64,000 nucleotides of DNA, taken from the NCBI RefSeq assembly GCF_011421425.1, contig NZ_WPCW01000001.1, positions 682,001 through 746,000 on the forward strand, written 5' to 3'. This document shows, piece by piece, positions 1 through 11,277 of this stretch. The notes under the pieces were generated by a model. It was not told where the DNA came from. It ran no database searches and saw nothing but the letters and a program-made list of their open reading frames with translations. Every line of letters starts with the position of its first letter. Positions within the stretch are counted from its first letter, which is position 1. The DNA comes from Streptococcus catagoni. Lineage in GTDB: Bacteria > Bacillota > Bacilli > Lactobacillales > Streptococcaceae. Made by a program: the position numbers and the translations under genes.

Positions 1-1094
1 CTTACTTCCGAGACCAAATAGCCAAATATAAAGAACTCCAAAAACAAAAGGTCAACGAAGAAGATATTCCTATTATCACAGAGAAGACCATCGAAGCTAT
101 CGTTGAACAAAAGACCAACATTCCAGTAGGTGATTTAAAGGAAAAAGAACAATCACAATTGATTAATCTAGCTGATGATCTAAAGGCTCATGTTATTGGG
201 CAAGATGATGCAGTTGATAAGATTGCCAAGGCCATCCGTAGAAACCGCGTAGGTCTGGGAGCTCCTAACCGTCCAATAGGCTCCTTCCTCTTTGTCGGAC
301 CGACAGGGGTCGGAAAAACAGAGCTTTCAAGACAATTAGCCATTGAACTCTTTGGTTCATCTGAAAATATGATTCGTTTTGATATGTCTGAGTATATGGA
401 AAAACATGCAGTCTCAAAACTCGTAGGTTCACCTCCAGGTTACGTCGGTTATGAAGAAGCTGGCCAATTAACTGAAAAAGTTCGCCGAAATCCTTATTCT
501 TTAATCCTCCTAGATGAGGTCGAAAAGGCACACCCAGATGTCATGCATATGTTCCTACAAGTACTTGACGATGGGCGCCTAACAGACGGACAAGGCCGTA
601 CAGTTAGTTTCAAGGACACAATCATTATCATGACTTCAAATGCAGGGACAGGCAAATCAGAAGCCTCAGTCGGCTTTGGAGCTGCCCGTGAAGGCCGTTC
701 TAACTCTGTTCTTGGCCAACTCAGCAACTACTTCAGCCCTGAATTTATCAACCGTTTTGATGGCATTATTGAATTCAAGTCCCTAAGCAAGGATAATCTC
801 TTACATATTGTTGATTTAATGCTTGATAATGTGAATGAGCGCCTAGCTAATAATGATATTCATTTGAAAGTCACACAAAAAGTTAAAGAAAAACTTGTTG
901 ATCTAGGTTATGATCCTAAAATGGGGGCTCGCCCACTTCGCCGTACTATTCAAGAGTACATAGAGGACACCATCACTGACTTTTACTTGGAAAATCCTAG
1001 CGAAAAAGAGCTTAAAGCAGTCATGACAAGTAAGGGGAAGATTATTATTAAAAGTTCAAAAAACGAGCCAGTAAAAGAACAAAATGAGAAATAA
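1..1094 (+). CDS. clpE: ATP-dependent Clp protease ATP-binding subunit ClpE, C-terminal part
   Basis: The gene is cut by the window start; the reading frame is open from base 3 and runs 363 codons to TAA. This is the second AAA+ module of a Clp/Hsp100 unfoldase, which feeds misfolded cytosolic proteins to ClpP. Visible are Walker A ([10 protein letters not shown]), the pore-loop region ([13 protein letters not shown]), Walker B ([11 protein letters not shown]), sensor 1 (IIMTSNAG) and sensor 2 (GARPLRR). The stretch ahead of Walker A ([12 protein letters not shown]) fits ClpE better than ClpC or ClpB, but the diagnostic N-terminal zinc finger is outside the window. The internal TTG at 159 is not a start. 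An intrinsic terminator follows directly. Confidence 0.9.
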   Translation, partial: YFRDQIAKYKELQKQKVNEEDIPIITEKTIEAIVEQKTNIPVGDLKEKEQSQLINLADDLKAHVIGQDDAVDKIAKAIRRNRVGLGAPNRPIGSFLFVGPTGVGKTELSRQLAIELFGSSENMIRFDMSEYMEKHAVSKLVGSPPGYVGYEEAGQLTEKVRRNPYSLILLDEVEKAHPDVMHMFLQVLDDGRLTDGQGRTVSFKDTIIIMTSNAGTGKSEASVGFGAAREGRSNSVLGQLSNYFSPEFINRFDGIIEFKSLSKDNLLHIVDLMLDNVNERLANNDIHLKVTQKVKEKLVDLGYDPKMGARPLRRTIQEYIEDTITDFYLENPSEKELKAVMTSKGKIIIKSSKNEPVKEQNEK

Positions 1095-1138
1095 AGAAGG
1101 GAGTGAGGATTGTTGACAGTCTTCACTTTCTTTATTTT
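1092..1138 (+). terminator. Intrinsic terminator of clpE
   Basis: An imperfect hairpin pairs AAAGAAgggAGTGAGGA, which includes the stop codon region, with TCTTCACTTTCTTT. A T-rich tail (TTTATTTT) follows. Confidence 0.6.
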
Positions 1139-1235
1139 ACAGAATTCTTACACTTATGATTTTTACAATAATTCAAAAATTAATTAAGATTTATTTGAAA
1201 AAATTTAGTATAATAGGTAGAAAGGGGAAAATTTT

Positions 1236-1682
1236 ATGTCTGTTCCAATTTTCGGTGAAAAAGAAATAGGTAAAGATTACCAATCACGCTATGGGGTGTA
1301 CGCAATTATTCCCAACCATGAAAAGAATAAAGTCATTTTGGTCCAAGCTCCAAATGGTGCCTGGTTTTTACCAGGAGGAGAAATAGAGGCCAATGAGAAC
1401 CACCTCAGCGCACTTGAAAGAGAATTAAAAGAAGAGCTTGGCTTTTCAGCTGAACTTGGCTACTACTATGGTCAGGCTGATGAATATTTTTATTCTCGCC
1501 ATCGTGATACTTATTTTTATAATCCTGCCTATTTATACGAGGTAAAAAGCTTTGAGGTTATTGGTAAACCGCTAGAAGACTTTAATAATCTAGCCTGGTT
1601 TCCACTTGAGCAAGCTATCAAAAAATTAAAAAGAGGTAGCCACCAATGGGGTATTAAAAAGTGGCAGGAAAAACACCACTAA
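1236..1682 (+). CDS. Nudix hydrolase
   Basis: A 148-residue protein with a complete Nudix box at about residues 48-70. It begins GGEIEAN, continues through the REL helix and ends EELGF, matching G-x5-E-x7-RE-U-x-EE-x-G-U. Family members hydrolyse nucleoside diphosphates linked to another moiety, using the box glutamates to bind Mg2+. The substrate cannot be read from the sequence. The start is set by AAAGGGG nine bases upstream, and a TATAAT box lies at 1209-1214 without a convincing -35. It is followed 60 bp later by the DUF1827 gene, and the two are probably co-transcribed. Predicted cytosolic. Confidence 0.85.
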   Translation: MSVPIFGEKEIGKDYQSRYGVYAIIPNHEKNKVILVQAPNGAWFLPGGEIEANENHLSALERELKEELGFSAELGYYYGQADEYFYSRHRDTYFYNPAYLYEVKSFEVIGKPLEDFNNLAWFPLEQAIKKLKRGSHQWGIKKWQEKHH

Positions 1683-1742
1683 GGACTGTAAGTCTATAAT
1701 TAAATGTCAGTTTAAAGTCATAGAAAGTGCGGAGGTAAGTAT

Positions 1743-2057
1743 ATGCGCTTAATTAATACGACAAGTAGTCATCCTGAACTCGTTCAAAATCAACTACGTA
1801 ATACGGATGCTCAGTTGGTTGAAGTTTATTCAGCTGGTAATACTGATGTTATCTTTACTAAAGCACCTAGTCATTATGAGCTTTTGATTTCTAACAAATA
1901 CCGTGCTATTAAAGAAGTGGAACTTGAAGTCATCAGAGAATTCTTTTTAAAAAGGAAAATTAGCCAGGCTGATATCATCCCAGAAAAGTCTCGGACTATT
2001 CACACTAATAATCTGATTGAACTCTCTTTCCCCTTAAAAACAAAGAAATCCACTTAA
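1743..2057 (+). CDS. DUF1827 family protein
   Basis: A 104-residue cytosolic protein of the DUF1827 family, typical of streptococci and often placed between a Nudix gene and ileS, as here. No catalytic motif is visible. It is a small mixed alpha/beta protein opening MRLINTTSSHPELV, with a basic tail (KTKKST). GGAGG sits seven bases before the ATG. It converges on ileS and shares a terminator with it. Function unknown. Confidence 0.75.
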   Translation: MRLINTTSSHPELVQNQLRNTDAQLVEVYSAGNTDVIFTKAPSHYELLISNKYRAIKEVELEVIREFFLKRKISQADIIPEKSRTIHTNNLIELSFPLKTKKST

Positions 2058-2106
2058 AGTATAGCTTAAAAAGCCATGAAAGACCTTCATGGTGTTTACA
2101 ATAGAT

Positions 2107-2139
2107 AAAAAGTGATGAATCTCTTGTTCATCACTTTTT
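2107..2139. terminator. Bidirectional terminator between DUF1827 and ileS
   Basis: A perfect 13-bp stem, AAAAAGTGATGAA paired with TTCATCACTTTTT, closes a 7-nt loop. A and T runs lie on both sides, so it can end transcription from both convergent genes. Confidence 0.85.
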
Positions 2140-2145
2140 ATACTA

Positions 2146-4938
2146 TTATTTTTCAAATCCTTGGATTAGAACTTCAGGGAAATTTTCTTCAATAACTTTT
2201 GCACTGGCATCACAAATGAAGGCACCATAAGAACGCATTCTTGTAGTTGGGTCAATGCGACGAGATCTTTCACACACTTCACCCTGAGCACGTTCAACTG
2301 TGAAGGCTACTCCTTCAAAGCTTAAAGCATCTGCTGGAGCTTCTGACAAGTCAAGGATTGACAATTGAGAAACAATCATCAGCAAGGCAATATCGCTATC
2401 TAGAGCACTTAGAAGAGTTTTCACTTCTGGACTAGCATAGATGCTTAGATGAGCTTCTAAGGATTTACCAATGATTTTTTCATTACGAGCTTCTTCTAAG
2501 GCTTTTTGTGCCTGAGTTCGTAAGGTCATGAAGGCTTCCCAGGCTTCCATGATCTGATCTTGTCCTTCAAAATGCTCTGCTAATGGCAGGTCTGTTAATT
2601 GAACAAAGTCCTCTTCTTCAAACTCTAGGTAAGACCAGATTTCTTCAGTGGTATGAGGAAGAATTGGTGTGAGAAGTTTGGTAATTTTAACAAGGATGTC
2701 ATAAAAGACTGTTTGCATGCGGCGACGAGCTAAACTATCTGCTGCTTCAATGTAAACAACATCTTTTGCAAAATCCAAGTAAAAGGCTGATAAATCAAGG
2801 GTAATAAAATTAACAACTGCCTTATAGATTGCCATAAAATCATAAGATTCATAGGCATCATGGAAAACTTGCACTAATTTATTAAACTTAATGGTCATGT
2901 ATTTATCAACAGGAGCTAGATTTTCAAAAGAAATGCTATCAGTATTTGGGTTGAAATCAGATGTGTTAGCAATCAGGAATCTCAAGGTGTTTCTGATTTT
3001 ACGGTAGGTTTCTGAGACTTGTCCTAGGATATCCATAGACACACGAACATCATTATCAGTATCCACTGATGTTACCCATAGACGTAAAATTTCAGCACCA
3101 TATTGCTTAGTAACATCACTAGGTAAAATGGTATTACCCTTTGATTTAGACATCTTTTCGCCCTTGCCATCTAAGACAAAACCTTGAGATAAAACACTCT
3201 TATAAGGAGCATGTCCATTTACAGCAACTGAGATAATCAAGGATGAATTGAACCAGCCACGATATTGGTCAGATCCTTCTAAGTAGAGGTCAGCTGGATA
3301 AGATAGCTCTTCACGGGCATTCAAAACACCATTCCAAGAAGATCCTGAATCAAACCAGACATCCATAATATCTGTTTCTTTGGTGAATTCTCCATTTGGT
3401 GAACCAGGATGTGTGAAGCCTTCTGGCAAGAGTTCTTTGGCTTCTTTTTTCCACCAGATGATAGATCCTTCTTTTTCAAATAAGTTAGCAACATGATCTG
3501 TTACTTCTTTTGATAGGATAGCTGTTCCATCTTCGGCATAAAAAATTGGTAGTGGAACTCCCCAGGTCCGTTGACGGGAAATGACCCAGTCACCACGATC
3601 ACGGATCATGTTGTAAAGTCGAGTCTTACCCCAACTTGGATGGAAGGTTGTTTTTTCAATTTCATCCAAGATGTCTTGACGAAAATCTGATACAGAAGCA
3701 AACCACTGAGGTACTGCACGCCAGATAATTGGCTTCTTAGTGCGCCAGTCAAAAGGATAAGAGTGATTAATCACTTCACTAGCAAGTAATAAATCTCCTA
3801 ATTTTTCTTTGACAATTGGAGTAACCTTATCATAAAATTGACCGTGGAAATCAGGACCAGCATTTTCCATCATAAGACCGCGTTCATCCACAGTAACAGC
3901 AACTTCAAGTTTGTATTTGCTACCAACATTGTAGTCGTCTTCACCAAAACCAGGCGCTGTATGGACAATTCCTGTACCAGAATCAAGTGTGACATGATCT
4001 CCTAAGATCACTAATTCGTCCACAGCTTCATCCCATGGGTGTTCAGTGACAATATACTCTAACTCTTTACCTTTGTAGCTGCCTAAAACTTCGAATTCTG
4101 GCCATCCAAATTTAGAAGCCAGTGAATCCAAGAGCCCTTCTGCAAGGACATACTTACGCTCACTTCCTAGGGGTTTAACTAAGGCGTAGTCCATATCTGG
4201 TCCTACTGTTAAACCACGAGAAGCTGTTACTGTAAATGGTGTTGTTGTCCAAACAACGATGTAGCTATCAGTATCAAGGATTCCCTTACCATCTTTAACC
4301 TTATTAGCATAGTAGAGTGAGGTAGAATCAATATCATGGTATTCAATTTCTGCTTCTGCAAGTGCTGACTCAGATGACCATGACCAATAAACTGGTTTTG
4401 CTCCGCGATAAATATAGCCTTTTTCAGCCATTGCACCAAAGACACGAATTTGATTAGCTTCGTATTCAGGTTTCAAAGTGATATAGGGATTTTCCCAATC
4501 AGCTGAGATTCCCAGACGTTTGAAGTCACTACGTTGTTTGTCAACCTGTTCCAAAGCATAGTCACGACACATTTCTAGGTAGTCCGCAAGATCAATTTCC
4601 TTACGCTTAACGCCTTTTTTAGCTAAAACTTGCTCAATTGGTAGGCCGTGTGTATCCCATCCAGGTACGTAGGGTGCTCGGTAACCTGACATTGATTTTG
4701 CTCTTACAATGATATCTTTTGAGATTTTATTTAAGGAATGCCCAAGGTGAATATTACCATTGGCATAGGGAGGGCCATCATGAAGGAAGAAGCTTGGTTT
4801 TCCTTCATTTAATTCTTGACGCTTTTGATAAAGTTGTGCTTGATCCCAAGCTTCTTGCCATACAGGTTCTTTATTTGGGAGTCCTGCACGCATAGGAAAT
4901 GCTGTTTTCCCCAGATTGAGTGTGTCTTTTAATTTCAT
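2146..4938 (-). CDS. ileS: Isoleucyl-tRNA synthetase
   Basis: Class I aminoacyl-tRNA synthetase of 930 residues, the usual length, which charges tRNA-Ile in the cytosol. The HIGH motif is HLGH within NGNIHLGH near residue 62, and the KMSKS loop (KMSKSKGN) lies near residue 595. Between them is the large CP1 editing insertion that hydrolyses Val-tRNA-Ile. The anticodon-binding domain follows. The C-terminal zinc ribbon, which has four cysteines in many bacterial IleS proteins, reads CERS and CDAS here, so only two cysteines remain. Expression is governed by an upstream T-box leader. It stands alone between that leader and a shared terminator. Confidence 0.97.
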   Translation of the reverse strand: MKLKDTLNLGKTAFPMRAGLPNKEPVWQEAWDQAQLYQKRQELNEGKPSFFLHDGPPYANGNIHLGHSLNKISKDIIVRAKSMSGYRAPYVPGWDTHGLPIEQVLAKKGVKRKEIDLADYLEMCRDYALEQVDKQRSDFKRLGISADWENPYITLKPEYEANQIRVFGAMAEKGYIYRGAKPVYWSWSSESALAEAEIEYHDIDSTSLYYANKVKDGKGILDTDSYIVVWTTTPFTVTASRGLTVGPDMDYALVKPLGSERKYVLAEGLLDSLASKFGWPEFEVLGSYKGKELEYIVTEHPWDEAVDELVILGDHVTLDSGTGIVHTAPGFGEDDYNVGSKYKLEVAVTVDERGLMMENAGPDFHGQFYDKVTPIVKEKLGDLLLASEVINHSYPFDWRTKKPIIWRAVPQWFASVSDFRQDILDEIEKTTFHPSWGKTRLYNMIRDRGDWVISRQRTWGVPLPIFYAEDGTAILSKEVTDHVANLFEKEGSIIWWKKEAKELLPEGFTHPGSPNGEFTKETDIMDVWFDSGSSWNGVLNAREELSYPADLYLEGSDQYRGWFNSSLIISVAVNGHAPYKSVLSQGFVLDGKGEKMSKSKGNTILPSDVTKQYGAEILRLWVTSVDTDNDVRVSMDILGQVSETYRKIRNTLRFLIANTSDFNPNTDSISFENLAPVDKYMTIKFNKLVQVFHDAYESYDFMAIYKAVVNFITLDLSAFYLDFAKDVVYIEAADSLARRRMQTVFYDILVKITKLLTPILPHTTEEIWSYLEFEEEDFVQLTDLPLAEHFEGQDQIMEAWEAFMTLRTQAQKALEEARNEKIIGKSLEAHLSIYASPEVKTLLSALDSDIALLMIVSQLSILDLSEAPADALSFEGVAFTVERAQGEVCERSRRIDPTTRMRSYGAFICDASAKVIEENFPEVLIQGFEK

Positions 4939-4967
4939 AAATCTAAACTCCTTAGTTTTAGCTTATC

Positions 4968-5195
4968 CGAAAGTTGCAAATATAAAAAAAGCTCCGTCTC
5001 CAGAAAGGACGAAAGCTCGTGGTACCACCTTAGTTTAGAATAATAAGCAAGTTATTATTCCCTCGTTGCTCGTAAGGTGAGCCTACCTCCTAGCTTACTG
5101 ATTTCAGCTAGAATGATTGAAAATGATAATTGTTAAATAAGGGATTATAGGACTCTCATCATCTCCTACTTGCTGTCAATATTAGTTAACAATCT
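4968..5195 (-). promoter_or_regulatory. T-box riboswitch (tRNA-Ile responsive) in the ileS leader
   Basis: The minus strand carries the T-box core AAGGTGGTACCACG at 5017-5030. It is followed by a GC-rich hairpin (GAGCTTTCGTCC with GGAGACGGAGC) and a run of seven T, which is the terminator form. Stem I sequences lie upstream, starting near GCAAGTAGGAGATGATGAGAG. An ATC triplet followed by A at 5125-5127 is a plausible isoleucine specifier codon. Uncharged tRNA-Ile would pair with the specifier and T-box to favour antitermination. The specifier is inferred by eye, not by folding. Confidence 0.88.
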
Positions 5196-5203
5196 TGTTT
5201 TTC

Positions 5204-5965
5204 TTAATCTTTAATATTCAATTTGAAAGTTTGTGTTTCGTTGAGGTTGATCTCTGCTTCCCCATTGTCCTTCTTATCTTCCAACTGATAAGCTTCTAAT
5301 TCTTTATTGCTTTCTTCAACACGACGTTGCAATTCTTCCATTTCTTCTGGACTAAATTGACGTGTTGCATCAAAAGAAGAGCTATCATTAGTTTCAGGTA
5401 TATCTTCATCTAAAACTTCTTTGACAACTTCTTTAAAAGCAGCATCTGAGTTTTGAAGGTAAACAGCTGTTGGCTGTAACAATTCATCCCATTCAGGTGA
5501 ATTTGATAAGGTCAACTGAGACTCAATAGATGCAATGAGACGTTGATGGAAAACACGTGTTTGGCGTTTTAATTCTTCTGTTTCAACTGCGACACGTTTA
5601 GCCTCATCAGTTGCATCACGAAGCATTTGATTAGCCTTTGCCTTTGATTCATCAAGTAAGTGTTGGGCATCATAGTTAGCCTTACTTACTAAGTTTGTAG
5701 CTTCAGCATTGGCAGAAGCCTTAACTTTCTCAGCAGTTTCTTGTGCAAGAATAACAGACTGACTGAGTGATTCTTTCATTTCATCAAAATAAGAGAGTTT
5801 TTCTTCAAGATTTCTGATCATAGCTTCTTGTTCACGATTCTTTTTAACCAAAGCTTCATAATCGTCAACAACTATATCAAGAAACTCATTAACTTCTTCT
5901 TCACTGTATCCACGTAATTTTGTTTTAAATGTTTTATCTTTAATTTCAAGTGCTGTAAGTGCCAT
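5204..5965 (-). CDS. divIVA: Cell division protein DivIVA
   Basis: A 253-residue coiled-coil protein that binds negatively curved membrane at septum and poles and organises division and cell-wall factors. The N-terminal lipid-binding segment (MALTALEIKDKTFKTKLRGY, then SEEEVNEFLD) is well conserved. Long heptad-rich helices cover residues about 30-160, followed by an acidic, Glu/Asn-rich tail. It is the last gene of the ftsA-to-divIVA unit, 9 bp after ylmH, before the ileS leader. Confidence 0.95.
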   Translation of the reverse strand: MALTALEIKDKTFKTKLRGYSEEEVNEFLDIVVDDYEALVKKNREQEAMIRNLEEKLSYFDEMKESLSQSVILAQETAEKVKASANAEATNLVSKANYDAQHLLDESKAKANQMLRDATDEAKRVAVETEELKRQTRVFHQRLIASIESQLTLSNSPEWDELLQPTAVYLQNSDAAFKEVVKEVLDEDIPETNDSSSFDATRQFSPEEMEELQRRVEESNKELEAYQLEDKKDNGEAEINLNETQTFKLNIKD

Positions 5966-5974
5966 TATTTCTCC

Positions 5975-6766
5975 TTATTTATGTATGGTTGTACTAAGTG
6001 ATAATTTATGCTTGCCATTTTTACTGTAGCCATTATCTTTTAAGAGTTTAAATCTTCCAAAGCCACGAACACTTATTAAATCACCTACTGATAGTATATC
6101 AGATGATCTGATCCCTGTCCGATAATTAACTTTAACTTTTTCAGATTGGATCAATTTCATTGACTGGCTTCTTGAAAGTTTCAGTACACTAGCTAACAAT
6201 CTGTCAACCCTTAAGCTAGAAACGGTAATATCAATGGTTTCTTCATCCTTTACCGGCTTAATCATCTGATCAAGGCTTACTTCTTTTAGACTGACGCTTG
6301 TTCTAGCAATTTTAGTAATATTCCCTAAAAAATAACTTAAATGTTTGCGGTTAATAAAAATCTGAGCGTAACCATCTTCAATGAGTATATCTCCAAGCAA
6401 AGATCTTTTAATGCCAAGTTCATTGATTAAGGTTCCTAAAATTTGTCCATGACTTATCTGATTAAATTTAGCATTATACTTTATTTCAATTAAAGCAATG
6501 TCAAAATCATCTTCATTTAGTTCATAGTAGTCTGGGGCAATAATGACCCGTCCATATTCTGTTCCATAAAGATCAGTGGAGGCGTAACATTTGTTGCCTG
6601 AAGCCGAAACTAATATTTTAAGTATTTCAATCTGTCTTGGATTTAAAAATTCAGTAACTTGAATAAGATAGGTGTTTTCAACCCTAATAATGAAATCACT
6701 CATCTTTTCGATAAATGAGAATTCATCTGGATGAAAATGTTGAAAGATCTCTTTATTAGCTGTCAT
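5975..6766 (-). CDS. ylmH: YlmH family S4-domain RNA-binding protein
   Basis: A 263-residue cytosolic protein with an S4 RNA-binding domain at about residues 183-245 (VDRLLASVLKLSRSQSMKLIQSEKVKVN, given here only as a landmark split at LKLSRSQ). The N-terminal YlmH domain precedes it. Family members are linked to ribosome and translation quality control and sit in the division cluster of Gram-positive bacteria. Its ATG overlaps the ylmG stop by 4 bp (ATGA), indicating translational coupling. Confidence 0.88.
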   Translation of the reverse strand: MTANKEIFQHFHPDEFSFIEKMSDFIIRVENTYLIQVTEFLNPRQIEILKILVSASGNKCYASTDLYGTEYGRVIIAPDYYELNEDDFDIALIEIKYNAKFNQISHGQILGTLINELGIKRSLLGDILIEDGYAQIFINRKHLSYFLGNITKIARTSVSLKEVSLDQMIKPVKDEETIDITVSSLRVDRLLASVLKLSRSQSMKLIQSEKVKVNYRTGIRSSDILSVGDLISVRGFGRFKLLKDNGYSKNGKHKLSLSTTIHK

Positions 6767-7020
6767 CCTACAAATAATCTCAATAAGAAGTCACTTAATA
6801 AGTTTAAGCCAATCATAACTACAAATATCGTAAAGTCAATACCTGCAAACTGTAAGGGTAACTTTTGAAATGGTTTTAAAACGGGTTCAACCAACTGACT
6901 GATTAACCGCCCCACCCAGGTATCATAGGCACCTGGAAACCAAGAAAACAAGGCATAAGCTAATAGTAAATAGGAATATACTTTGATAATGTTTAATAGT
7001 AGAACTAATATGAAAAGCAT
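6763..7020 (-). CDS. ylmG: YggT family membrane protein YlmG
   Basis: An 85-residue integral membrane protein with two hydrophobic helices, at about residues 2-25 and 62-84. The loop between them contains the family signature FSWFPGAYDTWVGRLISQLVEPVL. YggT proteins take part in membrane or division-site organisation; the exact role is not settled. It lies 3 bp downstream of sepF and overlaps ylmH by 4 bp. Confidence 0.88.
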   Translation of the reverse strand: MLFILVLLLNIIKVYSYLLLAYALFSWFPGAYDTWVGRLISQLVEPVLKPFQKLPLQFAGIDFTIFVVMIGLNLLSDFLLRLFVG

Positions 7021-7023
7021 AGG

Positions 7024-7638
7024 TTACCGTCTCTTCATATCAAAGTCAAAACCAAATTCTTGATTACTGTTCGGAACAGTCATTTCTTCAATATCAACAG
7101 ATACATTTGATGGCGTCAATAAGTACATTGATGAGCCAACCTTTTGTAGTTTACCATATAGAACCTTGCTAGCTCCATCAATAAAATCGATACATCTTCT
7201 TGCCTGTGCATCAAGCATGAATTGGAAATCAATCAAGACACACTCATTTTCAATCAATAAGTCCACAATTTCCTGTGCATCTTCATATTTTTTAGGATAC
7301 TTCAAAGCAATTGTGGTCTGACCTTGTTGAGTTGTGTATTGAAATTGATCACGACGAGTGGTAGAAGTTCTTTCTTCTTGCACTGCTTTTCTTTCCAAAT
7401 GGTCAACCGACTTATTTCTTTGTTGCCCTTGGTAGTTGGGAACATGATGTTCTTGGCTACTACTTGGTCTTTTTTGTCCAAGGGGTCTATTGATTTGCTG
7501 CGATTGATTTGGTTTATCTACTTGCTGTGGTTTTTGAGCTCTCTCTGGTTGAGGAGAACTTTTCTCTTCTTCCACTTCACTGACCTCATCAGTATCAAAA
7601 TAAGAAACCATCTTATTTATTGTATCTTTAAATGCCAT
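7024..7638 (-). CDS. sepF: Cell division protein SepF
   Basis: SepF binds FtsZ and membrane and bundles Z-ring filaments. The start is placed at ATG 7638 ([14 protein letters not shown]), giving 204 residues. The conserved membrane-binding amphipathic helix begins there, and GGAG lies 7 bases before it. An in-frame ATG at 7650 (MEKTMAFK) overlaps that ribosome site and is unlikely. Residues about 25-100 are a disordered Gln/Ser/Arg-rich linker, followed by the globular SepF domain from about residue 105 ([18 protein letters not shown]) to the end. Confidence 0.93.
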   Translation of the reverse strand: MAFKDTINKMVSYFDTDEVSEVEEEKSSPQPERAQKPQQVDKPNQSQQINRPLGQKRPSSSQEHHVPNYQGQQRNKSVDHLERKAVQEERTSTTRRDQFQYTTQQGQTTIALKYPKKYEDAQEIVDLLIENECVLIDFQFMLDAQARRCIDFIDGASKVLYGKLQKVGSSMYLLTPSNVSVDIEEMTVPNSNQEFGFDFDMKRR

Positions 7639-7650
7639 CGTTTTCTCCAT

Positions 7651-8322
7651 TTACTTAAAGAAAGAAGTTCCAATTCGAACAAAGGTGGATCCATGTTGAA
7701 TAGCAATTTCAAAGTCACTACTCATTCCCATACTTAATTCGGTAAATGGCATGTTCTTTCTATTTTTCTCTTGCAAAGATTTTCTAAGCTGATTTGTTTT
7801 TTCAAATAATTCAGCTAGTGATTGAGGACTTGCTTTTAGTGGTGCCATAGTCATTAATCCGATAAGTTCAATCTTATCACACTGAGCAATCTCCTCTAAA
7901 GCATCATCCACTTCATCAACTGAAAAACCATGTTTACTTTCTTCTCCAGATAGATTCACCTCCAAAAAACATTTGACTTTTTTGTCAGCCCTCTTTTGAA
8001 TTTCACGAGCTAGTTTAACAGAATCTAAGGCGTGGAAGTAGTCAATAAGATTAATAATATCTTTAACTTTCCGCCTTTGAAGATTACCAATAAAATGCCA
8101 AGTTATATCATTTTCTTGGAGATCATGATATTTGGTCAAGAATTTATCAACGCGATTTTCAGCTAAATCTTTTAGCCCTAAACGAACAATCTCTCGGGTC
8201 AGCTGACTATCTACATGTTTGGTCACAGCAACAACACGAACAGAGTCTTCACTTCTATTTGCTTTTGCAGCTGCTAGCTTTACCTTTTGGAAAATCTTAT
8301 CTTTATTTTTTTGTAAATCCAT
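7651..8322 (-). CDS. ylmE: YggS/YlmE family pyridoxal-phosphate homeostasis protein
   Basis: A 223-residue alanine-racemase-like TIM barrel of the PROSC/YggS family, which binds PLP and buffers the cofactor without known catalytic turnover. The PLP lysine is in VAVTKHVD near residue 34. The C-terminal SMGMSSDFEIAIQHGSTFVR segment is the phosphate-binding signature. It sits 9 bp after ftsZ and just before sepF. Cytosolic. Confidence 0.93.
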   Translation of the reverse strand: MDLQKNKDKIFQKVKLAAAKANRSEDSVRVVAVTKHVDSQLTREIVRLGLKDLAENRVDKFLTKYHDLQENDITWHFIGNLQRRKVKDIINLIDYFHALDSVKLAREIQKRADKKVKCFLEVNLSGEESKHGFSVDEVDDALEEIAQCDKIELIGLMTMAPLKASPQSLAELFEKTNQLRKSLQEKNRKNMPFTELSMGMSSDFEIAIQHGSTFVRIGTSFFK

Positions 8323-8331
8323 TAGTTCCTA

Positions 8332-9666
<1,335 letters not shown>

Positions 9667-9683
9667 TCACTTTATTACTATCT

Positions 9684-11051
9684 TTAATCAAACATGCTTC
9701 CAAAAATACCACGAACGCGATCACCAATCTTTTGTTTTGGTTCAGCTGGCTCTTTTTGTCCATATTCTGTAGGTGCCGCTTGGTTGTTGTAATTGGAATG
9801 ATTTTCCGGGCTAGAATGTGTTTCACGGAAATTTGAAGTATAGCTTTGCTGACCAGAAAAATCAACTGGCTTGCGTCTCAAAAGTTCTTCACCAAAAACA
9901 GCATTTTGTGCTAGAACATCAACCTCAGACATCTTACCAACATATTCAACTAAGCTAATCACATTCGCAAACATTGGGTTTCTAATTCCTACTTGGTTAG
10001 GAACATGTAGCTTAACATTGGTACCAAAAATTTCTTGGGCCATCTCAACAACACCAGGCATGATTGCACCACCACCAATAAGGACGATGCCACCAGGTAA
10101 ATCTAGAAGACGACCACGTTCCAAATCTTGTTTAACACGATCTAAAATATGACGGATACGAGCAGAAATGATCTCTGATAAATAACGTTCTGTCACTTCA
10201 ACTGGCTCATCACTTCCGACTACATCAACATTTACAGTCTCAGTCACGCTAGCTTCTTCTATATTGGCTTGCCCAAAATTAAATTTCAAGGCTTCGGCAA
10301 TAGACATAGAGGTTTTCAAAACTTTTGAGATATCTTTGGTGATGTATTCACCACCTTCAGTATAAATGTTGGTATATTGAAGTTCTTGAGCTCTCATTGA
10401 AGCAACTGTAGTTTGTCCACCACCTAAGTCGATGACAGTTGCACCAAACTCTCTTTCGCCTTCATTTAATACTGATTTAGCCATGGCTAGTGGTAAAATA
10501 ATAATGTTGTCCACTTTAATGCCAGCACGTTCAACTGTTTTACGAAGATTATGTAGAATAGTACTTGGACCAGTATAGATTAATCCACGCATTTCTAATC
10601 TAATTCCCATCATCCCACGTGGATCACGAATGCCTTGGAAACCATCAACAATAAATTCCTCTGGAACTAAAGAAATCACTTCACGCTCTGGGGTAATACT
10701 TTTTGTCAATGCTGATTTAACAACGCTATCAACATCTTCATCCTTGATTTCTTTTGACTCACTTGGTACAGGAATCATGCCTTGTGTAGGTTCAATTTGA
10801 AGAAGGTTTGCAGGTAAGCCAACATTGATTTTCTCAATGGTCATACCAGCCTTTTCTTCTGCTTGTTCAATAGCACTTTTAATTGCGGCTGCAGCTGCTT
10901 CTATATCAATAATTATTCCATCTTTTACGCCTGTACTAGGGACATTACTAACGCCAATAACATTCATTTCGCCTGAAATAAATTCTGCGACTAATACTTT
11001 TATTGAGCTAGTTCCTATATCCAAACCAGTAAAAAAGCCATTTCTAGCCAT
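9684..11051 (-). CDS. ftsA: Cell division protein FtsA
   Basis: Actin-like ATPase of 455 residues that tethers FtsZ to the membrane and recruits the divisome. The phosphate-1 loop (GLDIGTSSIKV), the SHS2 domain 1C insertion and a second nucleotide loop (VIDLGGGQTTVA) are seen. The C-terminal amphipathic helix (GDRVRGIFGSMFD) is the membrane anchor, preceded by a disordered Asn/Pro-rich linker. GAGG eight bases upstream supports the ATG. It is first in its transcription unit. Confidence 0.98.
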   Translation of the reverse strand: MARNGFFTGLDIGTSSIKVLVAEFISGEMNVIGVSNVPSTGVKDGIIIDIEAAAAAIKSAIEQAEEKAGMTIEKINVGLPANLLQIEPTQGMIPVPSESKEIKDEDVDSVVKSALTKSITPEREVISLVPEEFIVDGFQGIRDPRGMMGIRLEMRGLIYTGPSTILHNLRKTVERAGIKVDNIIILPLAMAKSVLNEGEREFGATVIDLGGGQTTVASMRAQELQYTNIYTEGGEYITKDISKVLKTSMSIAEALKFNFGQANIEEASVTETVNVDVVGSDEPVEVTERYLSEIISARIRHILDRVKQDLERGRLLDLPGGIVLIGGGAIMPGVVEMAQEIFGTNVKLHVPNQVGIRNPMFANVISLVEYVGKMSEVDVLAQNAVFGEELLRRKPVDFSGQQSYTSNFRETHSSPENHSNYNNQAAPTEYGQKEPAEPKQKIGDRVRGIFGSMFD

Positions 11052-11123
11052 TCACTTGACCTCACTATCTTTCCAAACTTTTACTATTCTAAATACTGTC
11101 AAAAACAGAATTATTCAGTGAAT

Positions 11124-11132
11124 ATTATATCA
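11124..11132 (-). promoter_or_regulatory. Extended -10 promoter for ftsA-ftsZ
   Basis: On the minus strand TGATATAAT is an extended -10 (TG-n-TATAAT) about 70 bp before the ftsA start. It lies just downstream of the divIB terminator; no good -35 is visible, as is usual for extended -10 promoters. It gives the ftsA unit its own start. Confidence 0.5.
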
Positions 11133-11134
11133 TA

Positions 11135-11168
11135 AAAAATCGTAAAATGTTATTATTTTACGATTTTT
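11135..11168 (-). terminator. Intrinsic terminator after divIB
   Basis: A perfect 14-bp stem (AAAAATCGTAAAAT with ATTTTACGATTTTT) closes a 6-nt loop and has T runs on the minus-strand exit side. It separates murD-murG-divIB from ftsA-ftsZ. Confidence 0.8.
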
Positions 11169-11277
11169 GTTATATAAACTTAATCTTTTTTGTCAATTTA
11201 ATTTTCTCTATAAATAGCGATTTTTTAACCTATTTTTTAAGCTAAGAAAACCTTATTTATAGTCGATCAATCACTTT

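Noticed and set aside
7639..7650. sepF starting at the upstream ATG 7650
   Set aside because: That ATG lies within the ribosome site (ATGGAG) of the ATG at 7638, where the conserved SepF N-terminus begins.
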